Both the position numbers and the translations under genes were made by a program. 8,510 nt of DNA from Acidaminococcaceae bacterium (GTDB lineage: Bacteria > Bacillota > Negativicutes > Acidaminococcales > Acidaminococcaceae), in assembly GCA_017443165.1 (NCBI GenBank), contig JAFSOW010000209.1, positions 1 to 8,510 of the forward strand. Direction: 5' to 3'. The notes under the pieces were generated by a model. That model had not been told where the DNA came from and searched no databases. It saw only the letters and a program-made list of their open reading frames with translations. Below, in pieces: positions 1 through 6,939 of this stretch; position 1 is the stretch's first letter; each line of letters opens with the position of its first letter.

Positions 1-342
1 ATGGCCCAGATGAAAGAGCACGGCATTACCCCCATCGATCTGGTGGTGGTCAACCTGTATCCGTTCAAGCAGACCATTGAAAAACCGGGCGTAACGGAAG
101 CGGAAGCCATTGAGAACATTGATATCGGCGGGCCGGCCATGGTGCGGGCCTCGGCCAAGAATTTCCGCGATGTAGTGATTATCACCAATCCGGAACGCTA
201 CGGCAAGCTGATGGATATGCTGAAGAAAGACGGCGACATCGATCTGAAGACAAGAAAATCCCTGGCTATGGAAGCGTTCAAACATACTTCCGAATACGAT
301 GCCATGATTACCGGCTATCTGCAGAAACAGCTGGAAAAATAA
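1..342 (+). CDS. purH: IMP cyclohydrolase (PurH N-terminal domain only), 5'-truncated
   Basis: This is the C-terminal 113 residues of an IMP cyclohydrolase, which closes the ring of formyl-AICAR to give IMP in the last step of de novo purine synthesis. Recognisable motifs are VVNLYPF (residues 17-23), ENIDIGG (38-44) and VRASAKN (48-54). Tyr20, Asp41 and Lys53 have the same spacing (21, then 12) as the active-site Tyr104, Asp125 and Lys137 of human ATIC. In bifunctional PurH proteins the stretch resembling [17 protein letters not shown] leads into a formyltransferase domain of nearly 400 residues. Here a TAA follows at 340-342, right at the domain boundary, so the protein appears to be stand-alone cyclohydrolase. 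The ATG at base 1 is almost certainly internal: roughly 80 N-terminal residues, including the first half of the MGS-like fold, lie upstream of the window. purD follows after 20 bases and is probably co-transcribed. The family is certain; the monofunctional state is read directly from the stop codon, barring a sequencing error. Confidence 0.9.
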   Translation: MAQMKEHGITPIDLVVVNLYPFKQTIEKPGVTEAEAIENIDIGGPAMVRASAKNFRDVVIITNPERYGKLMDMLKKDGDIDLKTRKSLAMEAFKHTSEYDAMITGYLQKQLEK

Positions 343-362
343 ATAGATGTGAGGCTTGATGT

Positions 363-1640
363 ATGAATATTTTATTGATTGGCGGCGGCGGCCGGGAACA
401 TGCCCTGGCATGGAAAATGGCCCAGAGCAGCCAGGTAGAGAGTATCCGCGTGGCACCGGGTAACCCCGGGATTGCGGAACTCCCCAAATGTAAATGTGTT
501 GCATTGGACTTGAATGATCTGAACAAGGTTGCGGATTATGCGGAAGAGCACAGCATCGATTTGACGGTGGTGGGGCCGGAGGCTACACTGGTGGCAGGAA
601 TCGCCGATGTGTTCCGCTCCCGGGGTCTGCCGATTTTCGGGCCCAACAAAAATGCGGCAGAACTGGAAGGATCCAAAGCCTTTTCCAAAAACCTGATGCA
701 GAAGTACCATATTCCCACCGCGGCGTTTAAAGTGTGCACGGATATTGATTCTGCCAAAGCGTTTGTGGAAGAGCAGGGCGCTCCAATCGTTGTAAAGGCG
801 GACGGCCTGGCGGCCGGCAAGGGAGTAGTGGTGGCCACGACCAAGGAAGAGGCCATGGCGGCCATTGATGAGATGATGGCAGACCACAAGTTCGGCGAAG
901 CCGGCGCCCGGGTAGTATTGGAAGAGTTCATGGAGGGGGAGGAAGCATCCCTGCTGGCGTTTACCGACGGCAAGATTGTGGTGCCCATGGTTGCTTCCCA
1001 GGACCATAAGCGTGTTTATGACGGGGACAAAGGTCCCAATACCGGCGGTATGGGGGCTTATGCCCCGGCTCCGGTTATGACGGAAGCCCTGCGCATCAAA
1101 GCGGAAGAAACCATTTTGAAGCCTGTGATTGCGGCGTTAAACAAAGAAGGAAGGACCTATTGTGGTTGTCTGTATGCCGGCCTGATGATCAAGGGTGACA
1201 GCGTGAGAGTCGTAGAGTTCAATTGCCGTTTTGGTGATCCGGAGACACAGGTAGTGTTGCCTCTTCTGGACAGCGATCTGGTGGAAATCATGCTGGCCTG
1301 TGCCACGGGGACACTGGATGCTTCCATGGTTAAATGGAAGAACCAGGCCACCGTCTGTGTGGTTATGGCTTCCGGCGGATATCCTGCATCCTATGAGAAC
1401 GGCAAAGTCATTACCGGCCTGAAAGAAGCGGGTGGCATGGAAAACGTTGTGGTGTTCCATGCGGGTACCAAAGCCGTGGGTGGCGATGTCGTGACGGCCG
1501 GCGGCCGCGTGTTGGGAGTAACTGCAACGGCCAAAGATATTAAGAGCGCCAAAAACTTTGCCTATGCAGCGGTGGAAAAGATTCATTTCGACAAGGTACA
1601 TTACCGCAAGGACATTGCCTGGCGCGCCATGAACCGTTAA
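363..1640 (+). CDS. purD: Phosphoribosylamine--glycine ligase (GAR synthetase)
   Basis: This cytoplasmic ATP-grasp enzyme joins phosphoribosylamine and glycine, with ATP, to give glycinamide ribonucleotide, the second step of purine synthesis. At 425 residues it is full length (E. coli PurD is about 429). In order it shows: the N-terminal GGGGREHALAW (7-17); VGPEATLVAGI (70-80) and IFGPNKNAAELEGSK (91-105); the ATP-grasp core with VVKADGLAAGKGV (143-155) and EEFMEGEEAS (187-196); QDHKRVYDGDKGPNTGGMG (213-231); and VEFNCRFGDPETQ (284-296). The last contains the metal-binding Glu285/Asn287 and the GARS family signature RFGDPE. The C-terminal domain runs to the end. The ATG at 363 is chosen because the family start (M-x-[IV]-L-[IL]-IGGGGREHA) begins there and a GAGG at 351-354 lies 8 bases upstream. 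An out-of-frame ATG at 359 is ignored. The gene sits 20 bases after the IMP cyclohydrolase gene, as expected for a pur operon, and is followed by a hairpin and a new promoter. Confidence 0.97.
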   Translation: MNILLIGGGGREHALAWKMAQSSQVESIRVAPGNPGIAELPKCKCVALDLNDLNKVADYAEEHSIDLTVVGPEATLVAGIADVFRSRGLPIFGPNKNAAELEGSKAFSKNLMQKYHIPTAAFKVCTDIDSAKAFVEEQGAPIVVKADGLAAGKGVVVATTKEEAMAAIDEMMADHKFGEAGARVVLEEFMEGEEASLLAFTDGKIVVPMVASQDHKRVYDGDKGPNTGGMGAYAPAPVMTEALRIKAEETILKPVIAALNKEGRTYCGCLYAGLMIKGDSVRVVEFNCRFGDPETQVVLPLLDSDLVEIMLACATGTLDASMVKWKNQATVCVVMASGGYPASYENGKVITGLKEAGGMENVVVFHAGTKAVGGDVVTAGGRVLGVTATAKDIKSAKNFAYAAVEKIHFDKVHYRKDIAWRAMNR

Positions 1641-1667
1641 AAGACGGGACTTGATACAGATGAAAAA

Positions 1668-1692
1668 CCGGATTACAGAAATTCTGATCCGG
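1668..1692 (+). terminator. Hairpin after purD, possible weak terminator
   Basis: CCGGAT at 1668-1673 pairs with ATCCGG at 1687-1692, and inside it CAG (1676-1678) pairs with CTG (1684-1686) after a two-base bulge. It begins 28 bases after the purD stop. A T-rich tract does not follow at once: T runs appear only from about 1714 to 1732, where they also form part of the next promoter. It is therefore not a canonical intrinsic terminator. It may attenuate read-through or protect the 3' end of the pur transcript. Confidence 0.4.
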
Positions 1693-1715
1693 CGGAAATG
1701 TTCATAAAAAATCTT

Positions 1716-1744
1716 TTGCTTTTTTTGCTTTTCTGTGCTATGAT
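1716..1744 (+). promoter_or_regulatory. Sigma-70-type promoter of guaB, extended -10
   Basis: TTGCTT at 1716-1721 serves as the -35 box and TATGAT at 1739-1744 as the -10 box, with a 17-base spacer. TG at 1736-1737, one base before the -10, makes it an extended -10 promoter. Transcription would start near 1751, giving a leader of only about 30 bases before the TTG start at 1784. This leaves little room for a riboswitch, and none is seen. The IMP dehydrogenase gene can thus be transcribed independently of the pur genes upstream. Confidence 0.75.
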
Positions 1745-1783
1745 ACGTTTTAAAATATTTTCAGGAAAGGGAAGGTGTTACCA

Positions 1784-3295
1784 TTGGCTTTTTATTACGA
1801 TGAACCTGCGCATACCTTTAGTGAGTATCTGTTAGTACCGGGGTATTCTTCTTCTGAATGCATTCCCGATAATGTGACGCTGGTCACACCTTTGGTGAAA
1901 TTCAAAAAGGGTGAGGAACCGGCTATCAGCTTAAATATTCCCATGGTTTCCGCCATTATGCAGTCTGTCTCCAATGACAAACTGGCTGTGGCCCTGTCCA
2001 GGGAAGGCGGCTGCTCTTTCATTTACGGTTCCCAGACAGTGGAAGACGAAGCGCAGATGGTACGGAATGTGAAGAGCCACCGTGCGGGCTTTGTCGTCAG
2101 CGATTCCAACATTACGCCGGACAGCACGCTTGCAGATGTACTGGCGTTAAAAGAAAAAACCGGTCATTCCACCGTTGCCGTAACCAGTGACGGAACGGTA
2201 AACGGAAAGATGGAAGGCATCATTACCAGCCGTGACTACCGTGTCAGCCGTATGGATATGGGCACCAAGGTGCGGGATTTTATGACGCCCATCAGCAAAC
2301 TGATCGTGGGCAAAAAGGATACCACCCTTCAGCAGGCCAACGACATTATCTGGGACAACAAGCTGAACACGCTTCCCATCATTGACGACGACGGCCGTTT
2401 GTTATACATGGTATTCCGCAAGGACTATGTATCCCATAAAGAGTATCCGCTGGAACTGCTGGACGACAAGAAACGCCACGTAGTAGGCGCCGGCATCAAT
2501 ACCCGGGATTACGCGGAACGGGTTCCGGCTCTGGTGGAAGCAGGAGCGGATGTATTGTGTATCGACTCCTCCGAAGGCTTCTCCGAATGGCAGAAGATCA
2601 CCCTGAAATGGATCCGCGACCATTACGGCGACAAAGTAAAAGTAGGCGCCGGCAATGTGGTTGACGCGGAAGGCTTCCGCTTCCTGGCGGACTGCGGCGC
2701 TGATTTTGTCAAGGTCGGCATCGGCGGCGGCTCCATCTGCATCACCCGGGAGACCAAGGGTATCGGCCGCGGACAGGCCACGGCCCTGATTGATGTTTGC
2801 AAAGCCCGTGATGAATACTTCAAAGAAACCGGTGTGTACGTTCCTGTCTGCAGCGACGGCGGCATCGTCTACGATTACCACATGACCCTGGCCCTGGCCA
2901 TGGGCGCGGACTTCCTGATGCTGGGCCGGTATTTCGCACGCTTCGACGAAAGCCCCACCAACAAGGTCAACGTAAACGGCAGCTACATGAAAGAATACTG
3001 GGGCGAAGGTTCCAACCGCGCCCGGAACTGGCAGCGCTATGACATGGGCGGTTCCCAGAAGCTGTCCTTTGAAGAAGGCGTGGATTCCTACGTTCCCTAC
3101 GCAGGCAGCCTGAAAGATAACGTGAGCCTGACCCTGGCCAAAATCCGCAGCACCATGTGCAACTGCGGCGCCCTGAACCTTGGCGAACTGCGCGAAAAAG
3201 CGAAACTGACCCTGGTTTCCGCAACTTCCATCGTGGAAGGCGGCGCCCATGACGTATTGCTGAAGGACAACACGGCAGCTACCTATGCAAAATGA
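1784..3295 (+). CDS. guaB: Inosine-5'-monophosphate dehydrogenase, Tritrichomonas-like type
   Basis: It oxidises IMP with NAD+ to XMP, the first committed step to GMP. The chain is a TIM barrel interrupted by two CBS domains (about 105-160 and 163-214). The catalytic loop [20 protein letters not shown] (312-331) carries Cys319. The flap RARNWQRYD (412-420) carries Arg418/Tyr419. Asp261 (CIDSS) and Asp358 (CSDGG) are the usual NAD-site and IMP-site acids. I start the gene at TTG 1784, giving [12 protein letters not shown] and 503 residues. This is the length and N-terminus of the T. foetus enzyme as I recall it, and Cys319, Arg418 and Tyr419 then fall on the same numbers. AAGG (1772-1775) lies 8 bases ahead. 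A GTG at 1775 would add three residues and cannot be excluded. The loop differs from the common bacterial GIGPGSICTTR form. It has its own promoter and is followed after 9 bases by the DUF4127 gene. Confidence 0.95.
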   Translation: MAFYYDEPAHTFSEYLLVPGYSSSECIPDNVTLVTPLVKFKKGEEPAISLNIPMVSAIMQSVSNDKLAVALSREGGCSFIYGSQTVEDEAQMVRNVKSHRAGFVVSDSNITPDSTLADVLALKEKTGHSTVAVTSDGTVNGKMEGIITSRDYRVSRMDMGTKVRDFMTPISKLIVGKKDTTLQQANDIIWDNKLNTLPIIDDDGRLLYMVFRKDYVSHKEYPLELLDDKKRHVVGAGINTRDYAERVPALVEAGADVLCIDSSEGFSEWQKITLKWIRDHYGDKVKVGAGNVVDAEGFRFLADCGADFVKVGIGGGSICITRETKGIGRGQATALIDVCKARDEYFKETGVYVPVCSDGGIVYDYHMTLALAMGADFLMLGRYFARFDESPTNKVNVNGSYMKEYWGEGSNRARNWQRYDMGGSQKLSFEEGVDSYVPYAGSLKDNVSLTLAKIRSTMCNCGALNLGELREKAKLTLVSATSIVEGGAHDVLLKDNTAATYAK

Positions 3296-3304
3296 TGTGA
3301 GGCT

Positions 3305-4960
3305 ATGAAAAAGTTTGTAACTGGTTTGTTGGCGGGCGGTCTGTTGCTGGCCGGGAGTTCAGTCCTGGCAGCGAACGACACCGCTGAAACCGTAAAGAAT
3401 GAAATGAAAACGGAACCTGTGACGGCAGCTGCGCCGTCACAGGCTGTTTTATCCAAAAGCAGGGGAACCATGGTTTACGTTCCCATGGATACCCGGCCTG
3501 TCTGCAAAGATTACACGGTTGCGACCATGCACGCTGCGGGCTGGAACATAGTGGTTCCGCCGGATGAACTGCTGTCTTCTTTAGAACGGGACGGACAGCC
3601 GGACAAGCTTCTGGAATGGCTGGAACAGAATGCTAAGGAAGCGGTGGCGGTTGTGGCCAGCGCTGACGCGCTGATCTACGGTGGCCTGGTAGATTCCCGG
3701 ACGCACCATATCGAGCCTTCCGTGCTGCAATCCAGGGCGGAGCGGTTGCTTTCCCTGAAGCAGAAAAAACATTCCCCTGATATTTATGTGTTTGTGACCA
3801 TCATGCGCACGCCTAAAGCCAGCGCTGCGCCGGCAGAACCGGTTTATTATGAGGAATGGGGCAGCAAGCTGTTCCGGCAGGGCGCGCTGCTGGATAAAAA
3901 CGAATTGCAGGGGCTTTCCCGTAAGGAAGCCAAAGAACTGCAGGCCCTGAATCATGAGATCCCCCGTAATGTAATTGCGGATTTCTACGGCCGTCGCCGG
4001 GATAACATCCGGACGACGGAACTGTTGCTGCACGGCATTGAAAGTGACAGTTTCAACTATCTGCTGGTGGGGCGCGACGATACCAGCCCCCTTTCCCAGG
4101 CTCATAAGGAAGCCCGTTACATGTCTTCCCTGGTGAACAATTTTTCCAATACAAAGATTCGTTTCTTCTCCGGCGCCGACCAGTTGGGACTGGTGCTGCT
4201 GACACAGGCGGCCAATCGGCTGACGTACAACACGCCGCTGGTGTATACGGAGTTCGGGGCAGGCAAGGGCGGAGCTACAGTTCCCACCTACGAAGACGAT
4301 ACGGTGGCGGAGTCGGCGAAACAGCACATTTTTGCGGCAGGAGGATTTCCGTCCAAAAATCCGGACATGGCAGATTACATTTTGCTGGTCAATACACCGT
4401 ATAACGGAAAGACCCTGGAAGCTTCAGACGTAAAGAACAGCGGCGTTGCGGATAAAAACACCAAAGCCTTTGCGGATAAAGTGCAGACCTGGCTGGAACA
4501 GGGAAAAAAGGTGATTGTATCTGACTCAGCGTATGGCAACGGAGCGGACAACGCGCTGGTGAAAGAACTGTTCCGGCGGGGCATCGCGTATGATCTTGCG
4601 GCCTACGGCGGCTGGAACACCTCCGGCAATACGCTTGGCTTTGCCTTGTCCCAGGGAATCGAATCCCCGTACTATGAAGGGAATGCGGCGAAAGACCTGC
4701 TGACGGTGCGTTATCTGGACGACTGGGCCTATCAGGCCAACGCCCGCATGGATGTGTATAAGAATGTGATCTGGCCGAATTACATGCCTAACTCCGGCTA
4801 TACTCCGGAACAGAAGCGCATTGCGGAAGCCGCCATCAAAGAAAGCATCACTAAAGTGTCGGAACCGGTGATGGGGGATGTGGCTAAGGATTACGATTTC
4901 AAACTTCCCTGGAGCCGCATGTTTGAAGTGCAGCCCATAAAAATAGATAAATCCATGTAA
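3305..4960 (+). CDS. Exported DUF4127 family protein, function unknown
   Basis: The 551-residue protein starts with a typical signal peptide: Lys2-Lys3, a hydrophobic stretch 4-20 and a probable cleavage after V-L-A at 20-22. With no lipobox Cys it should be secreted or periplasmic. A low-complexity linker (23-53) leads to a globular part that I assign from memory to DUF4127. Its motifs are VYVPMDTRPVC (57-67), DALIYGGLVDSR (121-132), FVTIMRTP (163-170), VGRDDTSPLSQAH (255-267), SGADQLGLVLL (289-299) and AYGGWNTSGNTLG (433-445). The conserved Asp, Arg and His residues suggest an enzyme, but I know of no established reaction. The ATG at 3305 is supported by the signal peptide. The only Shine-Dalgarno match, GAGG at 3299-3302, is just two bases from it, so translation probably depends on coupling to guaB, which ends 9 bases upstream. 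A strong stem-loop lies in the linker codons. The gene ends before a terminator. Confidence 0.85.
   Translation: MKKFVTGLLAGGLLLAGSSVLAANDTAETVKNEMKTEPVTAAAPSQAVLSKSRGTMVYVPMDTRPVCKDYTVATMHAAGWNIVVPPDELLSSLERDGQPDKLLEWLEQNAKEAVAVVASADALIYGGLVDSRTHHIEPSVLQSRAERLLSLKQKKHSPDIYVFVTIMRTPKASAAPAEPVYYEEWGSKLFRQGALLDKNELQGLSRKEAKELQALNHEIPRNVIADFYGRRRDNIRTTELLLHGIESDSFNYLLVGRDDTSPLSQAHKEARYMSSLVNNFSNTKIRFFSGADQLGLVLLTQAANRLTYNTPLVYTEFGAGKGGATVPTYEDDTVAESAKQHIFAAGGFPSKNPDMADYILLVNTPYNGKTLEASDVKNSGVADKNTKAFADKVQTWLEQGKKVIVSDSAYGNGADNALVKELFRRGIAYDLAAYGGWNTSGNTLGFALSQGIESPYYEGNAAKDLLTVRYLDDWAYQANARMDVYKNVIWPNYMPNSGYTPEQKRIAEAAIKESITKVSEPVMGDVAKDYDFKLPWSRMFEVQPIKIDKSM
3416..3450 (+). terminator. Stem-loop with T run inside the DUF4127 gene, candidate attenuator
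   Basis: CCTGTGACGGC (3416-3426) pairs perfectly with GCCGTCACAGG (3433-3443) around a six-base loop. This gives an 11-bp GC-rich stem, followed by CTG and TTTT (3447-3450). AAAAC before and GTTTT after could add outer pairs. It falls in codons about 38-47, the linker just after the signal peptide. Shape and T run are those of an intrinsic terminator, though the T run is short and starts three bases after the stem. Whether it terminates, slows or does nothing is inference; translating ribosomes would disrupt it. Confidence 0.45.
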
Positions 4961-5043
4961 GAAGCGGCTTCATGATGAAATTGCTCTGACCGGTGCTTCC
5001 TTTCTTTTCCTGCTTAAAAATCTAAATAACCGCAATAAAAATA

Positions 5044-5100
5044 CCCGGAAATTTTTCTTCCGTAATCACACAGAAGAAAAACTCCGGGATTTTGTTTTTT
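5044..5100. terminator. Strong intrinsic terminator, probably bidirectional
   Basis: CCCGGA (5044-5049) pairs with TCCGGG (5083-5088). After a small internal loop, TTTTTCTTC (5052-5060) pairs with GAAGAAAAA (5073-5081), leaving a 12-base loop. On the + strand the stem is followed by TTTTGTTTTTT (5090-5100). On the - strand the run of A at 5036-5040 gives a T tract too. It lies between the convergent DUF4127 and ppx genes and should end both transcripts. The rest of 4961-5125 shows no other clear feature. Confidence 0.85.
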
Positions 5101-5125
5101 ATAACTATTTTAAACGGTTACTATT

Positions 5126-6661
5126 TTAAGCTGTTGGTGTTTCTCCTTTAATAATTGTCTTAAGCGGCAGACCGAATGTTTCCGCAAACCAGTCTTCCAG
5201 CGCCTGTAATTGCTGCATTTCGACAGAGGCGTTTTCCACCGTATGAATCTCCAGCGTGGCAGTCGTAGCGTCGGCACCGGGGATAATAGCGGTTACGGTA
5301 TTGCTTTCCGAGTAATCCAGGCTTTCCGCCAAAGCGAGGAGTAACGCCAGTTTGCCTGCGATTCCCCAGTCCTTTTCCGTCAGCAGGGGACGGTAGGCGT
5401 GGTTTTTAAAATAGCGTTTGGCAATGCCGTTATGCCAGCCTGCGGTTACGGCGCAAAGCATCTGTTCTGAATGGGTCAGGCCAAAGATTTTTGCATTCAG
5501 AATCATGTACGCGGAGTGACGGGCATGACTGTAATAGTTGATGGTGATGCCGATATCATGGAGCAGCGCGGCTGTCTTCAGAATCTTCCGGTACTGCCTG
5601 CCCAGACCGTGCAGTCCGTGCCAGCCGTCGAACATGGATAGGGCTAAGGCAGCCACGTGCCGGTTATGTTCGATATTTACCGAAAAAAGCCGGAGTACGT
5701 TCTGGGTACTTTCTTCCAAAATATCATCTGCGATCAGGGGTACGTTATTCGTCCTGGCATAGTAATCATAAAACAGTCCTTCACGCAGACCGCAGCCTGA
5801 TGTAACGATGCGTTTGCTGTTCGTCTGTGTGAGCAGGCAGTTGATAATGGAAGCGCCGGCGAGAATGATGTCGGCGCGCTCTTCCGAAAGGCCGGGGATG
5901 TTCCTGCGTTCTTCCAGCGTAGTTCCCTGCAGTTTTTTGAACAGCGCGCGGAAACTCTGGGCGCTGTAGATGTAATTATGGACCCGGCTGGAGGGATAAT
6001 TCCTGCTTCTCTGGATCATCTTGGCAACGGTACGGGCCGTGCCGCCGACACCGATCAGAGGCAGGTTGGCATCCTTCAGCCAGGGATACTGCTCCATCCG
6101 GGTAGAGATAAAAAAGTTGATATCGCTGTATGCCGAAGACGGCATGGTGTCGCGGATATGAAAAATATCCGTTGTGTTTACAGCTCCCAGGGGGATGGAA
6201 ACAGATTCAACCAGTTTGCGGTTCCGGAAAAGAATCAGCTCTGTGGAGCCGCCGCCAAGGTCAAAAACGATGCCGTCTTTCATGGGCAGGGTATTGATTA
6301 CGCCCAGATAACTGAGCTGTGCTTCCATGTTTCCTGAGATGATGTGAAGCCGGATTCCGGTTTTTTCAAACACTTCTTTGGCCAGCTGGCTGCCGTTCCG
6401 GGCATTACGGATCGCGGCGGTGGCCACGGCGATGATTTTGTCCGTCTTATACTGCCGGCACATGTAGGCAAAAGACTGCATGACCTGCAGCGTGCTGTCG
6501 AATGCTTCTTTGGAAAGCAGTCCGTCGCCCTCCGTCTTTTGCGCAAGCCGCAGCATCTCTTTCTGATTGAAGACCATGTTGTAGGAGCCGCTTTTGTAAA
6601 TATGGCTGATGACAAGGCGGGCTGAGTTGGAGCCGATGTCGATGATTGCGATTCTCTGCAT
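5126..6661 (-). CDS. ppx: Ppx/GppA phosphatase (exopolyphosphatase / pppGpp phosphatase) with C-terminal HD-like domain
   Basis: Members of this sugar-kinase/actin-fold family release phosphate from polyphosphate chains or convert pppGpp to ppGpp; sequence alone does not tell which applies here. The 511 residues (E. coli Ppx about 513) show IIDIGSNSARLVI (6-18), AVATAAIRNARNG (78-90), IISGNMEAQLSYLG (107-120) with probable catalytic Glu113, VFDLGGGSTEL (132-142), IGVGGTARTVA (203-213) and SGCGLREGLFYD (288-299). A C-terminal HD-like domain follows with His335, LLHDIG (366-371), the His-rich YYSHARHSAY (376-385) and LALAESLD (442-449). Glu446 sits where HD enzymes usually have the last metal-binding Asp. 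The ATG at 6661 is preferred: GGGAG (6673-6669) lies 7 bases upstream and the family motif starts at once. A TTG at 6733 would add 24 unfamiliar residues without a ribosome site. It is divergent from a paralogue and ends before a shared terminator. Confidence 0.92.
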   Translation of the reverse strand: MQRIAIIDIGSNSARLVISHIYKSGSYNMVFNQKEMLRLAQKTEGDGLLSKEAFDSTLQVMQSFAYMCRQYKTDKIIAVATAAIRNARNGSQLAKEVFEKTGIRLHIISGNMEAQLSYLGVINTLPMKDGIVFDLGGGSTELILFRNRKLVESVSIPLGAVNTTDIFHIRDTMPSSAYSDINFFISTRMEQYPWLKDANLPLIGVGGTARTVAKMIQRSRNYPSSRVHNYIYSAQSFRALFKKLQGTTLEERRNIPGLSEERADIILAGASIINCLLTQTNSKRIVTSGCGLREGLFYDYYARTNNVPLIADDILEESTQNVLRLFSVNIEHNRHVAALALSMFDGWHGLHGLGRQYRKILKTAALLHDIGITINYYSHARHSAYMILNAKIFGLTHSEQMLCAVTAGWHNGIAKRYFKNHAYRPLLTEKDWGIAGKLALLLALAESLDYSESNTVTAIIPGADATTATLEIHTVENASVEMQQLQALEDWFAETFGLPLKTIIKGETPTA

Positions 6662-6683
6662 AACGCTTCTCCCGTATGGGTAA

Positions 6684-6757
6684 GGAACCGGTTCTTCAAT
6701 AGCACGGTTCCCGGCCGGAATTTTTACCTGCAACTGATAATCCGTTTTCTTTGCAGG
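6684..6757 (-). promoter_or_regulatory. ppx leader with two stem-loops
   Basis: Within the roughly 118-base leader of ppx there are two potential hairpins. The first, read along the transcript, pairs 6757-6751 with 6733-6727 (CCTGCAA/TTGCAGG, 7 bp, 17-base loop). The second pairs 6711-6705 with 6690-6684 (GGAACCG/CGGTTCC, 7 bp, 14-base loop) and ends 11 bases before the GGGAG ribosome site. A self-complementary CCGGCCGG (6711-6718) lies between them. I recognise no riboswitch class. The stems are short enough that chance is possible. Confidence 0.35.
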
Positions 6758-6785
6758 ATGTTTACAGCTTTCTTCTTACCTGTCT

Positions 6786-6813
6786 ATTATACCGCATTCT
6801 GTGAAATTGACAA
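6786..6813 (-). promoter_or_regulatory. Sigma-70-type promoter of ppx
   Basis: On the - strand TTGTCA (6813-6808) is the -35 box and a consensus TATAAT (6791-6786) the -10 box, with a 16-base spacer. Transcription should begin near 6779, leaving a leader of about 118 bases before the ATG at 6661. The -35 box lies inside an inverted repeat. Confidence 0.8.
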
Positions 6814-6820
6814 AATTTCA
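6802..6820. promoter_or_regulatory. Inverted repeat over the ppx -35 box, candidate operator
   Basis: TGAAATT (6802-6808) and AATTTCA (6814-6820) are perfect inverted arms of 7 bp around a five-base centre. The centre and inner arm bases form the -35 box of the ppx promoter, so a dimeric regulator bound here would block that promoter. The regulator is unknown. AT-rich composition makes such repeats more likely by chance. Confidence 0.4.
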
Positions 6821-6834
6821 TAAAATATATTTTA
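6821..6834. repeat. 14-bp perfect palindrome beside the ppx operator candidate
   Basis: TAAAATATATTTTA is a perfect palindrome that abuts the preceding inverted repeat without a gap. It lies upstream of the ppx -35 box and about 105 bases before the start of the rightward paralogue. It could be a second protein site or simply an AT-rich promoter-upstream element. The remaining AT-rich bases up to 6939 hold no clear -35/-10 pair for the rightward gene; weak -10-like sequences occur around 6880-6897. Confidence 0.3.
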
Positions 6835-6939
6835 AAGATATGGCTTTTTACAAGGATTTTTTAGAGTTGTGTCGAAAACTTAAATAATAACTATATGCAG
6901 AAAACAGCAAATACATTATGAGAAGTTACGGAGAAGATT

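Noticed and set aside
1641..1783. Purine or other riboswitch ahead of guaB
   Set aside because: The predicted transcript leader is only about 30 bases and no conserved purine-riboswitch core is seen upstream.
2402..3250. 282-residue open frame antisense to guaB
   Set aside because: Composition is biased and no family is recognisable; it covers the highly conserved catalytic part of IMP dehydrogenase on the other strand.
4961..4999. GAAGC/GCTTC hairpin just after the DUF4127 stop
   Set aside because: Only five pairs around a 29-base loop and no strong T run; the real terminator is at 5044-5100.
6662..6733. N-terminal extension of ppx from a TTG at 6733
   Set aside because: No ribosome site precedes it, the extra 24 residues match nothing in the family, and the ATG at 6661 has a well-placed GGGAG.
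6755..6830. Pho box in the ppx intergenic region
   Set aside because: Only scattered TGTCA- and TTTACA-like words occur, without the direct-repeat spacing of known PhoB or PhoP sites.
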